From: CAZAQK01 sp046344715
GTDB lineage: Bacteria; Pseudomonadota; Alphaproteobacteria; Rickettsiales; SXRF01
Length of the DNA: 31,314 nt
Direction: 5' to 3'
Assembly (NCBI GenBank): GCA_046344715.1
Contig: JBKDKX010000013.1
Coordinates: forward strand, 1-31,314
The notes below the pieces were generated by a model. That model had not been told where the DNA came from and made no database searches. It saw nothing but the letters and a program-made list of their open reading frames with translations. The position numbers were made by a program, and so were the translations under genes. This document shows, piece after piece, positions 7,846 through 15,029 of the stretch (position 1 is the first letter of the stretch; every line of letters begins with the position of its first letter).

Positions 7846-8646
7846 TTATTGCGGCAGGGTATAAAATGCCTGGTAATACTTGCCATGCATTGCAAGCGCA
7901 GAAAGTATCTGTTTTTTCTCATTATCAGGAATCTCGCGCGTAGGTTTTTCCACCCGTGACATAGTAAGATTCGCATCAGTACCTATATATTCGGCCAGTA
8001 ATTGCGGTTCGCTTACTAACTTTTCATACGGCAAAATATGAATGTAATCCTTTAGCGCAATAATACGACGGCACATTTCATCATACATCTTTACTTGCCG
8101 AACCAGCAGATCATGTTCCGTCGCCACAATCTCTGCCATTTCCGACCAAAATGGCGTGGCATTCGGCATCTGCCCACGACTGATAGGCAATGATAACCTT
8201 CGCCATGATGCAAGTACCTCAAGCGGATGACGCACAATCGCGATAATAGTAAAGCGTTGCATGTCCACCAGCTGCGGCAGCACTGCGAGATACGGGCCAT
8301 TATGTTTAATCGCAAGTGTGAAATTATTGGTCAATCCGGCGCGGGTAAAGGGTGCAATCTCAAACGTATTTACCATGTGCTTGCTGGCATCAACGGCGTA
8401 ATAATTTGTTACCGCCTCGCCACTCGCACCTCTGCGATCAGGGATAGGTTCTCCATGTAGCAGGCACATGCGCAAACGTTCAAAATCGCCAGCCACCCAT
8501 TGTGCAAATCCCTCTGCTGTGTTTGCTGTTTTTGCATTGTGCCATCCTGGCTCATTAAGGCACACTGTGTCCGGCATATCGTCAATCAGCGCACCGGCAA
8601 GCGTTGTGCCAGCGCGGGGGATACCCGTGAGTATTACATTACGCAT
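7846..8646 (-). CDS. Sulfotransferase-like P-loop protein
   Basis: This protein resembles PAPS-dependent sulfotransferases, which transfer sulfate from 3'-phosphoadenylyl sulfate to sugars, lipids or proteins. The 5'-phosphosulfate loop is TGIPRAGTT at residues 7-15 and the 3'-phosphate motif is IAIVRHPLEVLASW with R139 and S147. The catalytic base cannot be assigned with certainty. I take ATG 8646, giving 266 residues, because the P-loop then lies at the N-terminus as usual; a longer frame to 8805 would only extend into the upstream glycosyltransferase in another phase. It overlaps that gene by eight bases, so the two are almost certainly co-translated, suggesting a sulfated glycan or glycolipid. 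No signal peptide or membrane segment is visible, so it probably acts on the cytoplasmic side. Nucleoside or amino-acid kinase-like P-loop roles are less likely. Confidence 0.82.
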   Translation of the reverse strand: MRNVILTGIPRAGTTLAGALIDDMPDTVCLNEPGWHNAKTANTAEGFAQWVAGDFERLRMCLLHGEPIPDRRGASGEAVTNYYAVDASKHMVNTFEIAPFTRAGLTNNFTLAIKHNGPYLAVLPQLVDMQRFTIIAIVRHPLEVLASWRRLSLPISRGQMPNATPFWSEMAEIVATEHDLLVRQVKMYDEMCRRIIALKDYIHILPYEKLVSEPQLLAEYIGTDANLTMSRVEKPTREIPDNEKKQILSALAMHGKYYQAFYTLPQ

Positions 8647-9583
8647 GCGCAGGTTCACGCTGCAAAAATTCAGCAAACTGCTTAAGCCACGCAGCTTTAA
8701 ACATTGCATGACCATAATGTTTCGCGCTTGCCTGCCCGTTCTGGGTAATCTGGAATGCGCGGTCTTCATCAGAGAATGCATCAGCAATAGTATGTGCCAG
8801 GCCACGCAGGTTTTTGATTGATCCTATCATACAGTTGTGTCCGTCATTCATGTAATCACGACCAGCAAGACCATCTACACCCGTTACCATTGTTCCCATG
8901 GCCATAGCCTCCAGCGGCACAAGACCAAAGCCCTCGGCCAGTGACATGTTTACAAAATAGCGCACCGCTCCAAGCCGGCGCAAGAATTCCTGATGCGTTA
9001 GACCTCGGCCTTCCAGAATATTTGTTAGATTAATATGTGGCGCAATCTGTCTTAATTGCGCCGATATATGTGCAAGCAACACTTTGTGCTCATGTGATGG
9101 ATTTTTCATATAGACAAGCGCAGAATGTTTGGGACGTTCATGCCATGGCAATGCCTGCGGCATCTGGTTTAGCTGGATAAAGGCAGGAATCACGGGTGAT
9201 TCTATTCCATACAATGCGTGGACATAACGACTAACCACCGAACTCACTGACACATATATGTCAAAATGACAATCCATCAACAGGAATGTTCGGAAATCCT
9301 GAATATACATGATTTTGCGGCCAGGCAGGCGCAAGCCAAAAAGGAACTGCGAGAATGATGGATTAACGATAAGAATATCATCTCCCGTCACCATGTTTTC
9401 CATTTGCGGGATACTGACGCTTTGGATTGGCGTATCATACCGAAATATGCGCTTATCCACGTTATAAATATGGATATCAAACAATTCGTAGCCAAAATGG
9501 CGCGCAAGTAAACGCCCCAGATGGTAGGCCATATATGCACCACCTGTCGGTAATAACGCACCCGCAACAAAGACTTTTGCCAT
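8639..9583 (-). CDS. Glycosyltransferase, GT-B fold (GT4-like)
   Basis: The 314-residue protein looks like a GT-B glycosyltransferase of the GT4 (group 1) type, which moves a sugar from a nucleotide donor to an acceptor such as a lipid-linked glycan. The N-terminal domain begins MAKVFVAGALLPTGGAYMAY with the glycine pair near residues 14-15. The C-terminal domain carries the donor-binding EGFGLVPLEAMAMG motif, an EX7E with E217 and E225, followed by VTGVDGLAGRDYM. At 314 residues it is short for GT4 enzymes (often 350-400). The start is the first ATG after the 252-base divergent region; no clear ribosome binding site precedes it. It overlaps the sulfotransferase gene by eight bases. Donor and acceptor cannot be deduced. 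Confidence 0.85.
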   Translation of the reverse strand: MAKVFVAGALLPTGGAYMAYHLGRLLARHFGYELFDIHIYNVDKRIFRYDTPIQSVSIPQMENMVTGDDILIVNPSFSQFLFGLRLPGRKIMYIQDFRTFLLMDCHFDIYVSVSSVVSRYVHALYGIESPVIPAFIQLNQMPQALPWHERPKHSALVYMKNPSHEHKVLLAHISAQLRQIAPHINLTNILEGRGLTHQEFLRRLGAVRYFVNMSLAEGFGLVPLEAMAMGTMVTGVDGLAGRDYMNDGHNCMIGSIKNLRGLAHTIADAFSDEDRAFQITQNGQASAKHYGHAMFKAAWLKQFAEFLQREPAHA

Positions 9584-9725
9584 AGATTTACGTATTTTTA
9601 ACCTTCATATGCGATGAATGACAATGCGGCGCATTATGTTATCTCATTGAAAAATATGCAATAACATTAATTGATTGTAATCATTTTGTAACAAATCTCC
9701 GTTTTCATTTACCGCAAACCCACGC

Positions 9726-9731
9726 TATACT
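9726..9731 (+). promoter_or_regulatory. Candidate -10 box upstream of the pilin gene
   Basis: TATACT is close to the sigma-70 -10 consensus and lies 105 bases before the pilin ATG. No strong -35 is found at 16-18 bases; TTTCAT (9702-9707) is the best available. If used, transcription would start near 9738 and pass through the hairpin at 9770-9798. Confidence 0.3.
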
Positions 9732-9769
9732 GAACTAATCTGGTCACATTGTGATGCAGATTTTGGTTT

Positions 9770-9805
9770 GCACACCAGGTTTATAAACGTGTGTGTGCTT
9801 TTTTT
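9770..9805 (+). promoter_or_regulatory. Terminator-like hairpin in the leader of the pilin gene
   Basis: GCACAC (9770-9775) pairs with GTGTGC (9793-9798), and inside it the perfect palindrome GTTTATAAAC (9779-9788) gives a short second helix, with a 3x4 internal loop between. Seven consecutive T residues follow at 9799-9805. This has the form of an intrinsic terminator but lies 30 bases before the pilin ATG on the same strand, so it could act as an attenuator, end a short leader RNA, or protect the 5' end of the mRNA. Its stem is weak compared with the terminator behind the gene. Confidence 0.5.
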
Positions 9806-9835
9806 AATAAGTTAAGTTTATAAGAGGGTAATACA

Positions 9836-10168
9836 ATGAAAACCCAAACTAAAGAACTAGCTGTTGCATGGCAAGCTGCTTTGCTCGTTATGCTCAGTGC
9901 CGTCATCATCATGATGCCGGATCTTGCTATGGCGACCAATACCCCAATGGGTAACGTTCTCTGTAGAGTAGTAGGCTGGTTTACTGGTAACACCGGTAAA
10001 GGTCTTGCTACCATTGCCATCACCGTTATCGGTATCGGCGCACTCCTTGGTAAAGTGTCTTGGGGTATGGCGATCATCGTAGGTATCGGCGTAGCTATCG
10101 TATTCGGTGCTGCCGGCCTCGTTGATGCAATGAACGCTGGTGCAGGTGCATCTTGCGCTACCAGCTAA
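9836..10168 (+). CDS. TrbC/VirB2-type pilin, isolated
   Basis: This 110-residue protein matches the VirB2/TrbC major pilin family of type IV secretion systems. An N-terminal hydrophobic signal segment (residues 11-33) ends in AMA, so signal peptidase I would cleave after A33 to leave a 77-residue mature pilin, the usual VirB2 size. Two membrane helices follow (about 55-72 and 77-95) with the family block IGIGALLGKVSWGMAIIVGI, which closely resembles VirB2 of Rickettsiales. Cysteines C43 and C107 flank the helices and could form a disulfide. A strong GAGGG ribosome binding site, codon choice rich in GGT, ATC, ACC and GTT, and a strong terminator point to high expression. No other virB, trb or tra gene lies in the window, so the pilin is an orphan here and its assembly machinery, if any, is elsewhere. 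Confidence 0.85.
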   Translation: MKTQTKELAVAWQAALLVMLSAVIIMMPDLAMATNTPMGNVLCRVVGWFTGNTGKGLATIAITVIGIGALLGKVSWGMAIIVGIGVAIVFGAAGLVDAMNAGAGASCATS

Positions 10169-10192
10169 TTCTACATTAGCTATACGAAAGAA

Positions 10193-10221
10193 AACCCGCT
10201 GGGAAACCAGCGGGTTTTTTT
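10193..10221. terminator. Strong intrinsic terminator, probably bidirectional
   Basis: A perfect 10-base-pair stem (10193-10202 with 10207-10216) closes a GAAA tetraloop, and a T run extends to 10221. It begins 24 bases after the pilin stop. On the minus strand the stem is followed by TTTTCTTTC, and it lies 25 bases past the stop of the convergent PEBP gene, so it can serve both genes. Confidence 0.93.
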
Positions 10222-10240
10222 CTTGTGGCGTGTAAGAAAA

Positions 10241-10924
10241 TTACTTCAGTAATTCAGCGTTCTGCGTATAGGTGCCGGTTACTTTACCTTCAGCAAGTAC
10301 GTATGGCTTAATTGTATCCAACACCTGTTTACCGGTAGCGTTTTCAGCGATATTCACGGTATCAGCACTCAACGCATAGACAGAAAAATGATACTGGTGT
10401 AGGCGCGCATCGTTCCATGGCGGGCAGGGGCCATCATACCCACCGAAGCTGCCTTTGAAGACTTTCGTATAGTCATTTTGCAGATTCACCCCATACGCCG
10501 TTTTACCCACCGGCTTGCCACCCTCTGGGGTTCCATTGCTGTCTTGGCCTTCAGCAATTTTAGTTATGGAAGCAGGAACATTCACCAGCACCCAGTGGTA
10601 AAAATCCTGCCGTGGAAAATCAGCAGCGATTGTTTTTCCGTCCTGATTAGCATCATCGAATGTAGCCGGGACTTCTGTATCTACCACAAGTATTGCATAG
10701 GACTTTGTGCCAGCAGGCGCGCCCGACCATGAAATTTGAGGATTGATATTGGGCGCACTCTTGCTTTTTCCTTTTCCGTCAGGCGCACAGTACGCAAATT
10801 TTTCAGGAATAGGTTTACCATTATCAATGCCTGCGATTTTAACCTCTAACGCTGCGGTTTGCGCAAGTGCGCTGACTGCCCATAATACCGGCATAACAGT
10901 CGATAATATCAATGTTTTTTTCAT
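10241..10924 (-). CDS. Secreted PEBP / YbhB-YbcL family protein
   Basis: The 227-residue protein is a bacterial phosphatidylethanolamine-binding protein homologue (YbhB/YbcL, Raf-kinase-inhibitor-like). Family members bind small anionic ligands, but their bacterial role is mostly unclear. It has a signal peptide with cleavage expected after ALA (residues 19-21), so it is probably periplasmic. Family blocks are visible in order: YAILVVDTEVP (the DPDxP position, here DTEVP), FYHWVLVNVPASI, GYDGPCPPWNDARLHQYHFSVYAL. A strong AAGGAG ribosome binding site precedes the ATG. It diverges from nfu with a 122-base gap that contains the small inverted repeat AGTAT-AAAA-ATACT (10953-10966), and it shares the terminator at 10193 with the pilin gene. 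Confidence 0.92.
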   Translation of the reverse strand: MKKTLILSTVMPVLWAVSALAQTAALEVKIAGIDNGKPIPEKFAYCAPDGKGKSKSAPNINPQISWSGAPAGTKSYAILVVDTEVPATFDDANQDGKTIAADFPRQDFYHWVLVNVPASITKIAEGQDSNGTPEGGKPVGKTAYGVNLQNDYTKVFKGSFGGYDGPCPPWNDARLHQYHFSVYALSADTVNIAENATGKQVLDTIKPYVLAEGKVTGTYTQNAELLK

Positions 10925-11046
10925 AAACTACTCCTTGTTGCTGATAGTGATTAGTATAAAAATACTGCACTCGACCATATCCTGCATTGAAAAAGCTGTA
11001 AATAAGGCCTATTTCTAACGCCTGTTTATTCATCCTGGGAAACGCC

Positions 11047-11595
11047 ATGTTTATACAAACTGAACCAACACCTAATCCGCTGACACTCAAATTTATTCCG
11101 GGTGTGCAGGTGATGCCGTCCGGCACGCTGTTTTTTACCTCCCGCGAAAGCGCCAAAGGTTCGCCACTTGCTTATGCAATATTTACATCTACTGAAGTGA
11201 GTGCGGTATTTTTGTCAGATGATTTTATATCAGTAACAAAATCAGAACATGCGGATTGGGAGCTATTAAAACCACAACTGCTTACCGTTATCATGGATCA
11301 CTTCACCACTGGAAAACCCGTGCTTGCAGAAGCAAAAGGCGATTCTGCAATGGTCGAGGACAACAGTGAAATTGCGGTGCAGATTCGTGAGCTCATTGAT
11401 ACGCGGGTGCGCCCGGCAGTGGCACAAGATGGTGGGGATATTGTGTTTCGGAGTTTTGAAGATGGCATCGTGAAACTTGAACTGCGCGGCGCGTGCTCTG
11501 GTTGCCCAAGCTCAACAGCCACACTCAAGCAGGGCATTGAAAACATGCTGAAACATTACGTGCCAGAAGTGATTGCTGTAGAAGCAGTTGCCTGA
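11047..11595 (+). CDS. nfu: NfuA/NifU-type Fe-S cluster carrier with Nfu N-terminal domain
   Basis: The 182-residue protein delivers iron-sulfur clusters to target enzymes. Residues 1-87 form the Nfu N-terminal domain, recognisable by the start MFIQTEPTPNPLTLKFIPG, and residues 108-180 form the NifU C-terminal domain with the cluster-binding CxxC at C150 and C153 in RGACSGCPSSTATL. The two-domain layout is the normal alphaproteobacterial and mitochondrial form. The start is preceded by GGGAA. It diverges from the PEBP gene, so a promoter should lie in 10925-11046. secF begins 32 bases after its stop with no terminator, so it probably leads the long plus-strand gene run. Confidence 0.95.
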   Translation: MFIQTEPTPNPLTLKFIPGVQVMPSGTLFFTSRESAKGSPLAYAIFTSTEVSAVFLSDDFISVTKSEHADWELLKPQLLTVIMDHFTTGKPVLAEAKGDSAMVEDNSEIAVQIRELIDTRVRPAVAQDGGDIVFRSFEDGIVKLELRGACSGCPSSTATLKQGIENMLKHYVPEVIAVEAVA

Positions 11596-11627
11596 TTTTA
11601 TACTAATATCAACGCAGTGGGACTACG

Positions 11628-12545
11628 ATGACCATTAAACTATTTCCAAAAACACCAACCTTTGATTTCATGGGCAAACGTTGGCTTGGTTTTACAATCT
11701 CTGGCTTGCTTACCTTACTGTCTATTGGACTGGTATTTACCAAGGGGCTTAATCTGGGCATTGATTTTACCGGTGGTATCCTGATGGAAATCCACACGGA
11801 AAAGCCAGCCGATATTGCCAGGCTGCGCGAATCACTAGGCACACAGGGATTTGGTGAGATTTCCCTGCAGGATATGGGAGATGCAAATAGCCTTCTCATC
11901 CGCATTCAGGTAGGTGAAAGCGACGAGCAATCAAAGGTCGTTGCCAAAGTAAAAGAATCACTGGCTGCAACACTTGAGGGTACTATTGACTATCGCAAGA
12001 TTGATTTTGTCGGGCCAACGGTTGGGCAGGAATTAGTTGAGGCTGGTGTGATGGCCGTGCTGTTATCGTTCGTAGCCATCATGGTGTATGTGTGGTTCCG
12101 TTTCGAATGGCAATATGGCACAGGCGCCATTCTTGCGCTCATTCATGATACCGTCATGGTGGTTGGTTTTTTTGCAGTCACCCAACTGGATTTTGGCTTG
12201 CCCGCCGTTGCCGCCATACTCACGATTATTGGCTATTCCATTAACGATTCCGTGGTAATTTACGATCGTATTCGTGAGAACATGCGCCGTTTCAAGAAAA
12301 TGGAAGTGTTTGAGTTGCTTAATGTAAGTGTCAATGAAACGCTATCGCGCACGATCCTTACCGCCTCTACCACCTTCCTTTCCGCGCTTGCGCTAACGCT
12401 GTTTGGTGGTGATGTAATATTGTCATTCTCGGCAGCGATGGCGTTTGGGGTGTTTGTGGGCACCTATTCGTCTATTTATATTGCGGCTCCTGCGCTGTAT
12501 TACATGAATATCCGTGCCTCTACACAAGAACAGGTAACCGCATGA
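11628..12545 (+). CDS. secF: Protein translocase subunit SecF
   Basis: SecF pairs with SecD in the inner membrane and uses the proton gradient to drive late steps of Sec export. The 305-residue protein has the expected six membrane segments, with the first at about residues 19-37, the family motif LNLGIDFTGG after it, a periplasmic P1 domain to about residue 130, and the C-terminal membrane domain with YSINDSVVIYDRIREN and the segment LSRTILTASTTFLSALAL. Length is normal. secD is not adjacent: the upstream neighbour is nfu, so secD must be elsewhere, unlike the common yajC-secD-secF order. The stop overlaps the next start (ATGA). Confidence 0.96.
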   Translation: MTIKLFPKTPTFDFMGKRWLGFTISGLLTLLSIGLVFTKGLNLGIDFTGGILMEIHTEKPADIARLRESLGTQGFGEISLQDMGDANSLLIRIQVGESDEQSKVVAKVKESLAATLEGTIDYRKIDFVGPTVGQELVEAGVMAVLLSFVAIMVYVWFRFEWQYGTGAILALIHDTVMVVGFFAVTQLDFGLPAVAAILTIIGYSINDSVVIYDRIRENMRRFKKMEVFELLNVSVNETLSRTILTASTTFLSALALTLFGGDVILSFSAAMAFGVFVGTYSSIYIAAPALYYMNIRASTQEQVTA

Positions 12546-12979
12546 TGAAACATCCTGAATTATACGGCTATTTCTTTGAAGACCTGAAAATTGGTATGAG
12601 TGCTACCGTCAGTCGCACCATAACGGAAACAGATTTGCGTAATTTTTCTGGCGTGTCAGGCGATACGAATCCCATGCACTTAAATGAAGAATTCGCCCGT
12701 GCTACGCCGTTTGGCGGTTGCATTGTACATGGCATGTTAACGGCAAGCCTGATTTCCGCCGTTGTGGGCACAAAACTGCCCGGACCTGGCTGCATTTATA
12801 TGTCGCAGACACTCAAATTCATGGCGCCTGTGCGCGTGGGCGACACGGTATATGCGACGGCAACTGTAAAAGAATTGTTCGCGCCAAAGCACCGCGTTGT
12901 CCTCGATACAAAATGCATTGTAAAAGACACTGTAGTCATCGAAGGTGAAGCCACCATAAAAGTGCCTTCTAGATCATGA
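12542..12979 (+). CDS. MaoC-like (R)-specific enoyl-CoA hydratase
   Basis: The 145-residue protein has the hot-dog fold hydratase signature. The hydratase-2 motif is SGDTNPMHLNEEFA with catalytic D41 and H46, followed by FGGCIVHGML. Such proteins (PhaJ-type) hydrate trans-2-enoyl-CoA to (R)-3-hydroxyacyl-CoA, feeding fatty-acid or polyhydroxyalkanoate metabolism; the true substrate here is unknown. The ATG at 12542 overlaps the secF stop as ATGA; a second ATG at 12545 is equally usable. ribF starts one base after its stop. No polyhydroxyalkanoate gene is nearby. Confidence 0.9.
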   Translation: MMKHPELYGYFFEDLKIGMSATVSRTITETDLRNFSGVSGDTNPMHLNEEFARATPFGGCIVHGMLTASLISAVVGTKLPGPGCIYMSQTLKFMAPVRVGDTVYATATVKELFAPKHRVVLDTKCIVKDTVVIEGEATIKVPSRS

Positions 12980-12980
12980 T

Positions 12981-13910
12981 ATGCGCATTATCCGTGATGT
13001 AAATCACTGTCCTGATGCATATAAAAACACGGTGCTGGCACTAGGCAATTTTGATGGCATGCATAAAGGCCATGTCGCGCTTATAAAGCACTGCGTTTCG
13101 CTCGCGCATGATTTGGGCACAACACCTGCGGTGCTGACCTTTGAACCACATCCCCGCGAATTCTTTTCCCCTAATAAAACGCCTGTATCCATTTACAGCT
13201 GCCGCCAGAAGATCGAGCATTTGAAGGCACTGGGTATAGCATGTGTTTTTGTGCTTCGTTTCAACCATGCGCTTGCAGCAACCAGCGCACATGATTTTGT
13301 GCATAATATCCTTTCAGTATCACTACGCACACAGCATGTGCTTACTGGATATAACTTTGCTTTCGGAAAAGACCGTGGTGGCAACACAGAATTTCTGGCA
13401 CAGCACACAGCGGTCCTGGGCATAGGATTTACAGCAATGCCTGAGGTAAAGGATATGGTGGGTACAATTTCTACCAGTGCCATACGCACATCACTTGCAC
13501 AGGGCAATGTCATAAGGGCATCACAAATGCTTGGCCATCGGTATGCGCTTGCAGGTCATGTGGCGCATGGAAACAAGCGCGGAAAAACTATCGGTTTTGC
13601 AACCGCCAACATTGCAATTCACCATCTTTCTGTGCCATGCTTTGGTGTGTATGCCGTGCGCGCAGTGATAGAAAACACCACCTATGATGGCGTTGCCAAT
13701 ATTGGTATAAAGCCAACATTTGGTGGTGAAACGCCTGTACTGGAAACACATATTTTTGACTTTAATCAAAACATCTACGGCAAGCGTCTGCGCGTTGAAT
13801 TCATGGATTTTATAAGGCCGGAAAAGAAATTCGAAACGCTTGATGATTTACGCAAGCAGATTCAGGTAGATGTGCTTGCTGCCAAAGAAAAACTTAGGGA
13901 ATACGCATGA
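12981..13910 (+). CDS. ribF: Bifunctional riboflavin kinase / FAD synthetase
   Basis: RibF phosphorylates riboflavin to FMN and adenylates FMN to FAD in the cytoplasm. The N-terminal nucleotidyltransferase half shows LGNFDGMHKGH (H28, H31), VLTFEPHP and GYNFAFGKDRGG. The C-terminal flavokinase half has GNKRGKTIGFATANI, VANIGIKPTFGG and the catalytic glutamate E255 in LETHIFDFN. The usual PTAN metal/ATP motif reads ATAN here (A207), a small deviation. At 309 residues the length is normal. It ends with an ATGA overlap onto lspA; in many bacteria ileS lies between ribF and lspA, but not here. Confidence 0.96.
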   Translation: MRIIRDVNHCPDAYKNTVLALGNFDGMHKGHVALIKHCVSLAHDLGTTPAVLTFEPHPREFFSPNKTPVSIYSCRQKIEHLKALGIACVFVLRFNHALAATSAHDFVHNILSVSLRTQHVLTGYNFAFGKDRGGNTEFLAQHTAVLGIGFTAMPEVKDMVGTISTSAIRTSLAQGNVIRASQMLGHRYALAGHVAHGNKRGKTIGFATANIAIHHLSVPCFGVYAVRAVIENTTYDGVANIGIKPTFGGETPVLETHIFDFNQNIYGKRLRVEFMDFIRPEKKFETLDDLRKQIQVDVLAAKEKLREYA

Positions 13911-14422
13911 ACATATCTGTCCGCCTGTCCCTCGTTACTGGTTTGCTTACTGCGCTGCTGGTATTTGCTGCCGATCAGTGGAGTAAATGGTATATGATAA
14001 ACGTACTGGATTTGCTTAACCGGCCACCGATCGAAATTACATCATTCTTTAATCTGGTGACCGTGTGGAATCATGGCGTGAGTTTTGGCATGTTTGCATC
14101 GTATAACCAGCCACTTATCCTGATTACGCTTGCATCAGCGATTACGGTTATATTGCTCGTATGGCTTGCCAAAAACCAATCCCGGTTTGTTGCCGTTGCG
14201 CTCGGTTTGGTAATCGGTGGTGCCACCGGAAATATCATCGATCGCATCAAGTTTGGTAAAGTCTTTGATTTTCTAGATTTTCATTTGGCTGGGTTGCACT
14301 GGCCAGCGTTTAATATTGCCGATTGTGGAGTCGTCATAGGAGTTGTACTTTTATGTATCCACAGTATGTTCTTTGAAGTATCCAAACCTAACAAGGAAAA
14401 TTCTAATGAAGCGTCTGTATAG
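13907..14422 (+). CDS. lspA: Lipoprotein signal peptidase (signal peptidase II)
   Basis: LspA is the inner-membrane aspartyl protease that removes signal peptides from prolipoproteins. The 171-residue protein has four membrane segments (about 9-23, 70-87, 94-110, 139-156). Conserved blocks are ADQWSKWYM, FFNLVTVWNHGVSFGMF, and the catalytic aspartates D112 in GNIIDRIKFG and D139 in PAFNIADCG. Length is typical. It overlaps ribF by four bases at the start and overlaps the next gene, itself a lipoprotein, by 17 bases at the end. Confidence 0.97.
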   Translation: MNISVRLSLVTGLLTALLVFAADQWSKWYMINVLDLLNRPPIEITSFFNLVTVWNHGVSFGMFASYNQPLILITLASAITVILLVWLAKNQSRFVAVALGLVIGGATGNIIDRIKFGKVFDFLDFHLAGLHWPAFNIADCGVVIGVVLLCIHSMFFEVSKPNKENSNEASV

Positions 14423-15029
14423 CGTTGTTATAATCTCAGTTTCTGCATCCGCGTTGCTTACGGCATGTCAGGGCAGTTCTGTACGCGATGTTATTGGTCT
14501 CGATAAATCGGCGCCCGATGAATTCCGTGTGGTTTCTCGTCCACCACTTTCTGTGCCTCCGCAATTTAATTTACGTCCACCTGGAGACACCAGTGGTGCA
14601 GCCATGAATACAGCGCCTGCGCATGTGAAGGCGCAAAGCCTCATACTGAATGATGGCGAAGGCAATACCTATGAACTGCCTGCACCGAATGCAGATACTG
14701 CCGTTGTACCGGTTACGGTTACGAATACACAGGCAGCAAATTCTGCGGAATCACAATTCCTTAAGAATGCCGGCGCTGATGTGGCGGATAGCTCAGTGCG
14801 CGGTGCTCTGGAAGAAGAAAAAATCAACAAACAGCTTAAGACTGAAGAATCCAGCTGGTGGGACACCATGACCACATGGGAAAATAAAGAGCCAATTGTA
14901 GATGCAAAAAAAGAGGCTGAGCGCATTGAAAAGAATGAAAAAGAAGGCAAGCCAGTCAACGAAGGTGAAGTCGCAGAGAAAAAAGATAAAGACCGCGGTG
15001 TACTCGGGCGTATCCTTGGAGATTGGTAA
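14406..15029 (+). CDS. DUF3035 family lipoprotein
   Basis: This 207-residue protein has a lipoprotein signal peptide, MKRLYSVVIISVSASALLTA, with a lipobox LTAC and lipidated cysteine C21. After it comes the DUF3035 pattern with DKSAPDEFRVVSRPPLSVPP near the N-terminus. The C-terminal half is charged, very rich in Lys and Glu, and probably coiled or disordered, ending GVLGRILGDW. The function of the family is unknown; it is typical of alphaproteobacteria. I chose ATG 14406, with the AAGGAAAA ribosome binding site before it, because it gives the signal peptide; upstream in-frame starts lie inside lspA. Residue 2 of the mature lipoprotein is Gln, not Asp, so export to the outer membrane is expected. 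The TAA stop overlaps the next ATG (TAATG). Confidence 0.9.
   Translation: MKRLYSVVIISVSASALLTACQGSSVRDVIGLDKSAPDEFRVVSRPPLSVPPQFNLRPPGDTSGAAMNTAPAHVKAQSLILNDGEGNTYELPAPNADTAVVPVTVTNTQAANSAESQFLKNAGADVADSSVRGALEEEKINKQLKTEESSWWDTMTTWENKEPIVDAKKEAERIEKNEKEGKPVNEGEVAEKKDKDRGVLGRILGDW

Noticed and set aside
8647..8805. A 53-residue N-terminal extension of the sulfotransferase-like protein
   Set aside because: It lies inside the glycosyltransferase gene in another phase, and the P-loop belongs at the N-terminus, so ATG 8646 is a better start.
9836..10168. A local type IV secretion locus around the pilin
   Set aside because: The neighbours are a glycosyltransferase, a PEBP protein and nfu; no VirB4, VirB6, VirB8-11 or coupling protein is encoded in the window.
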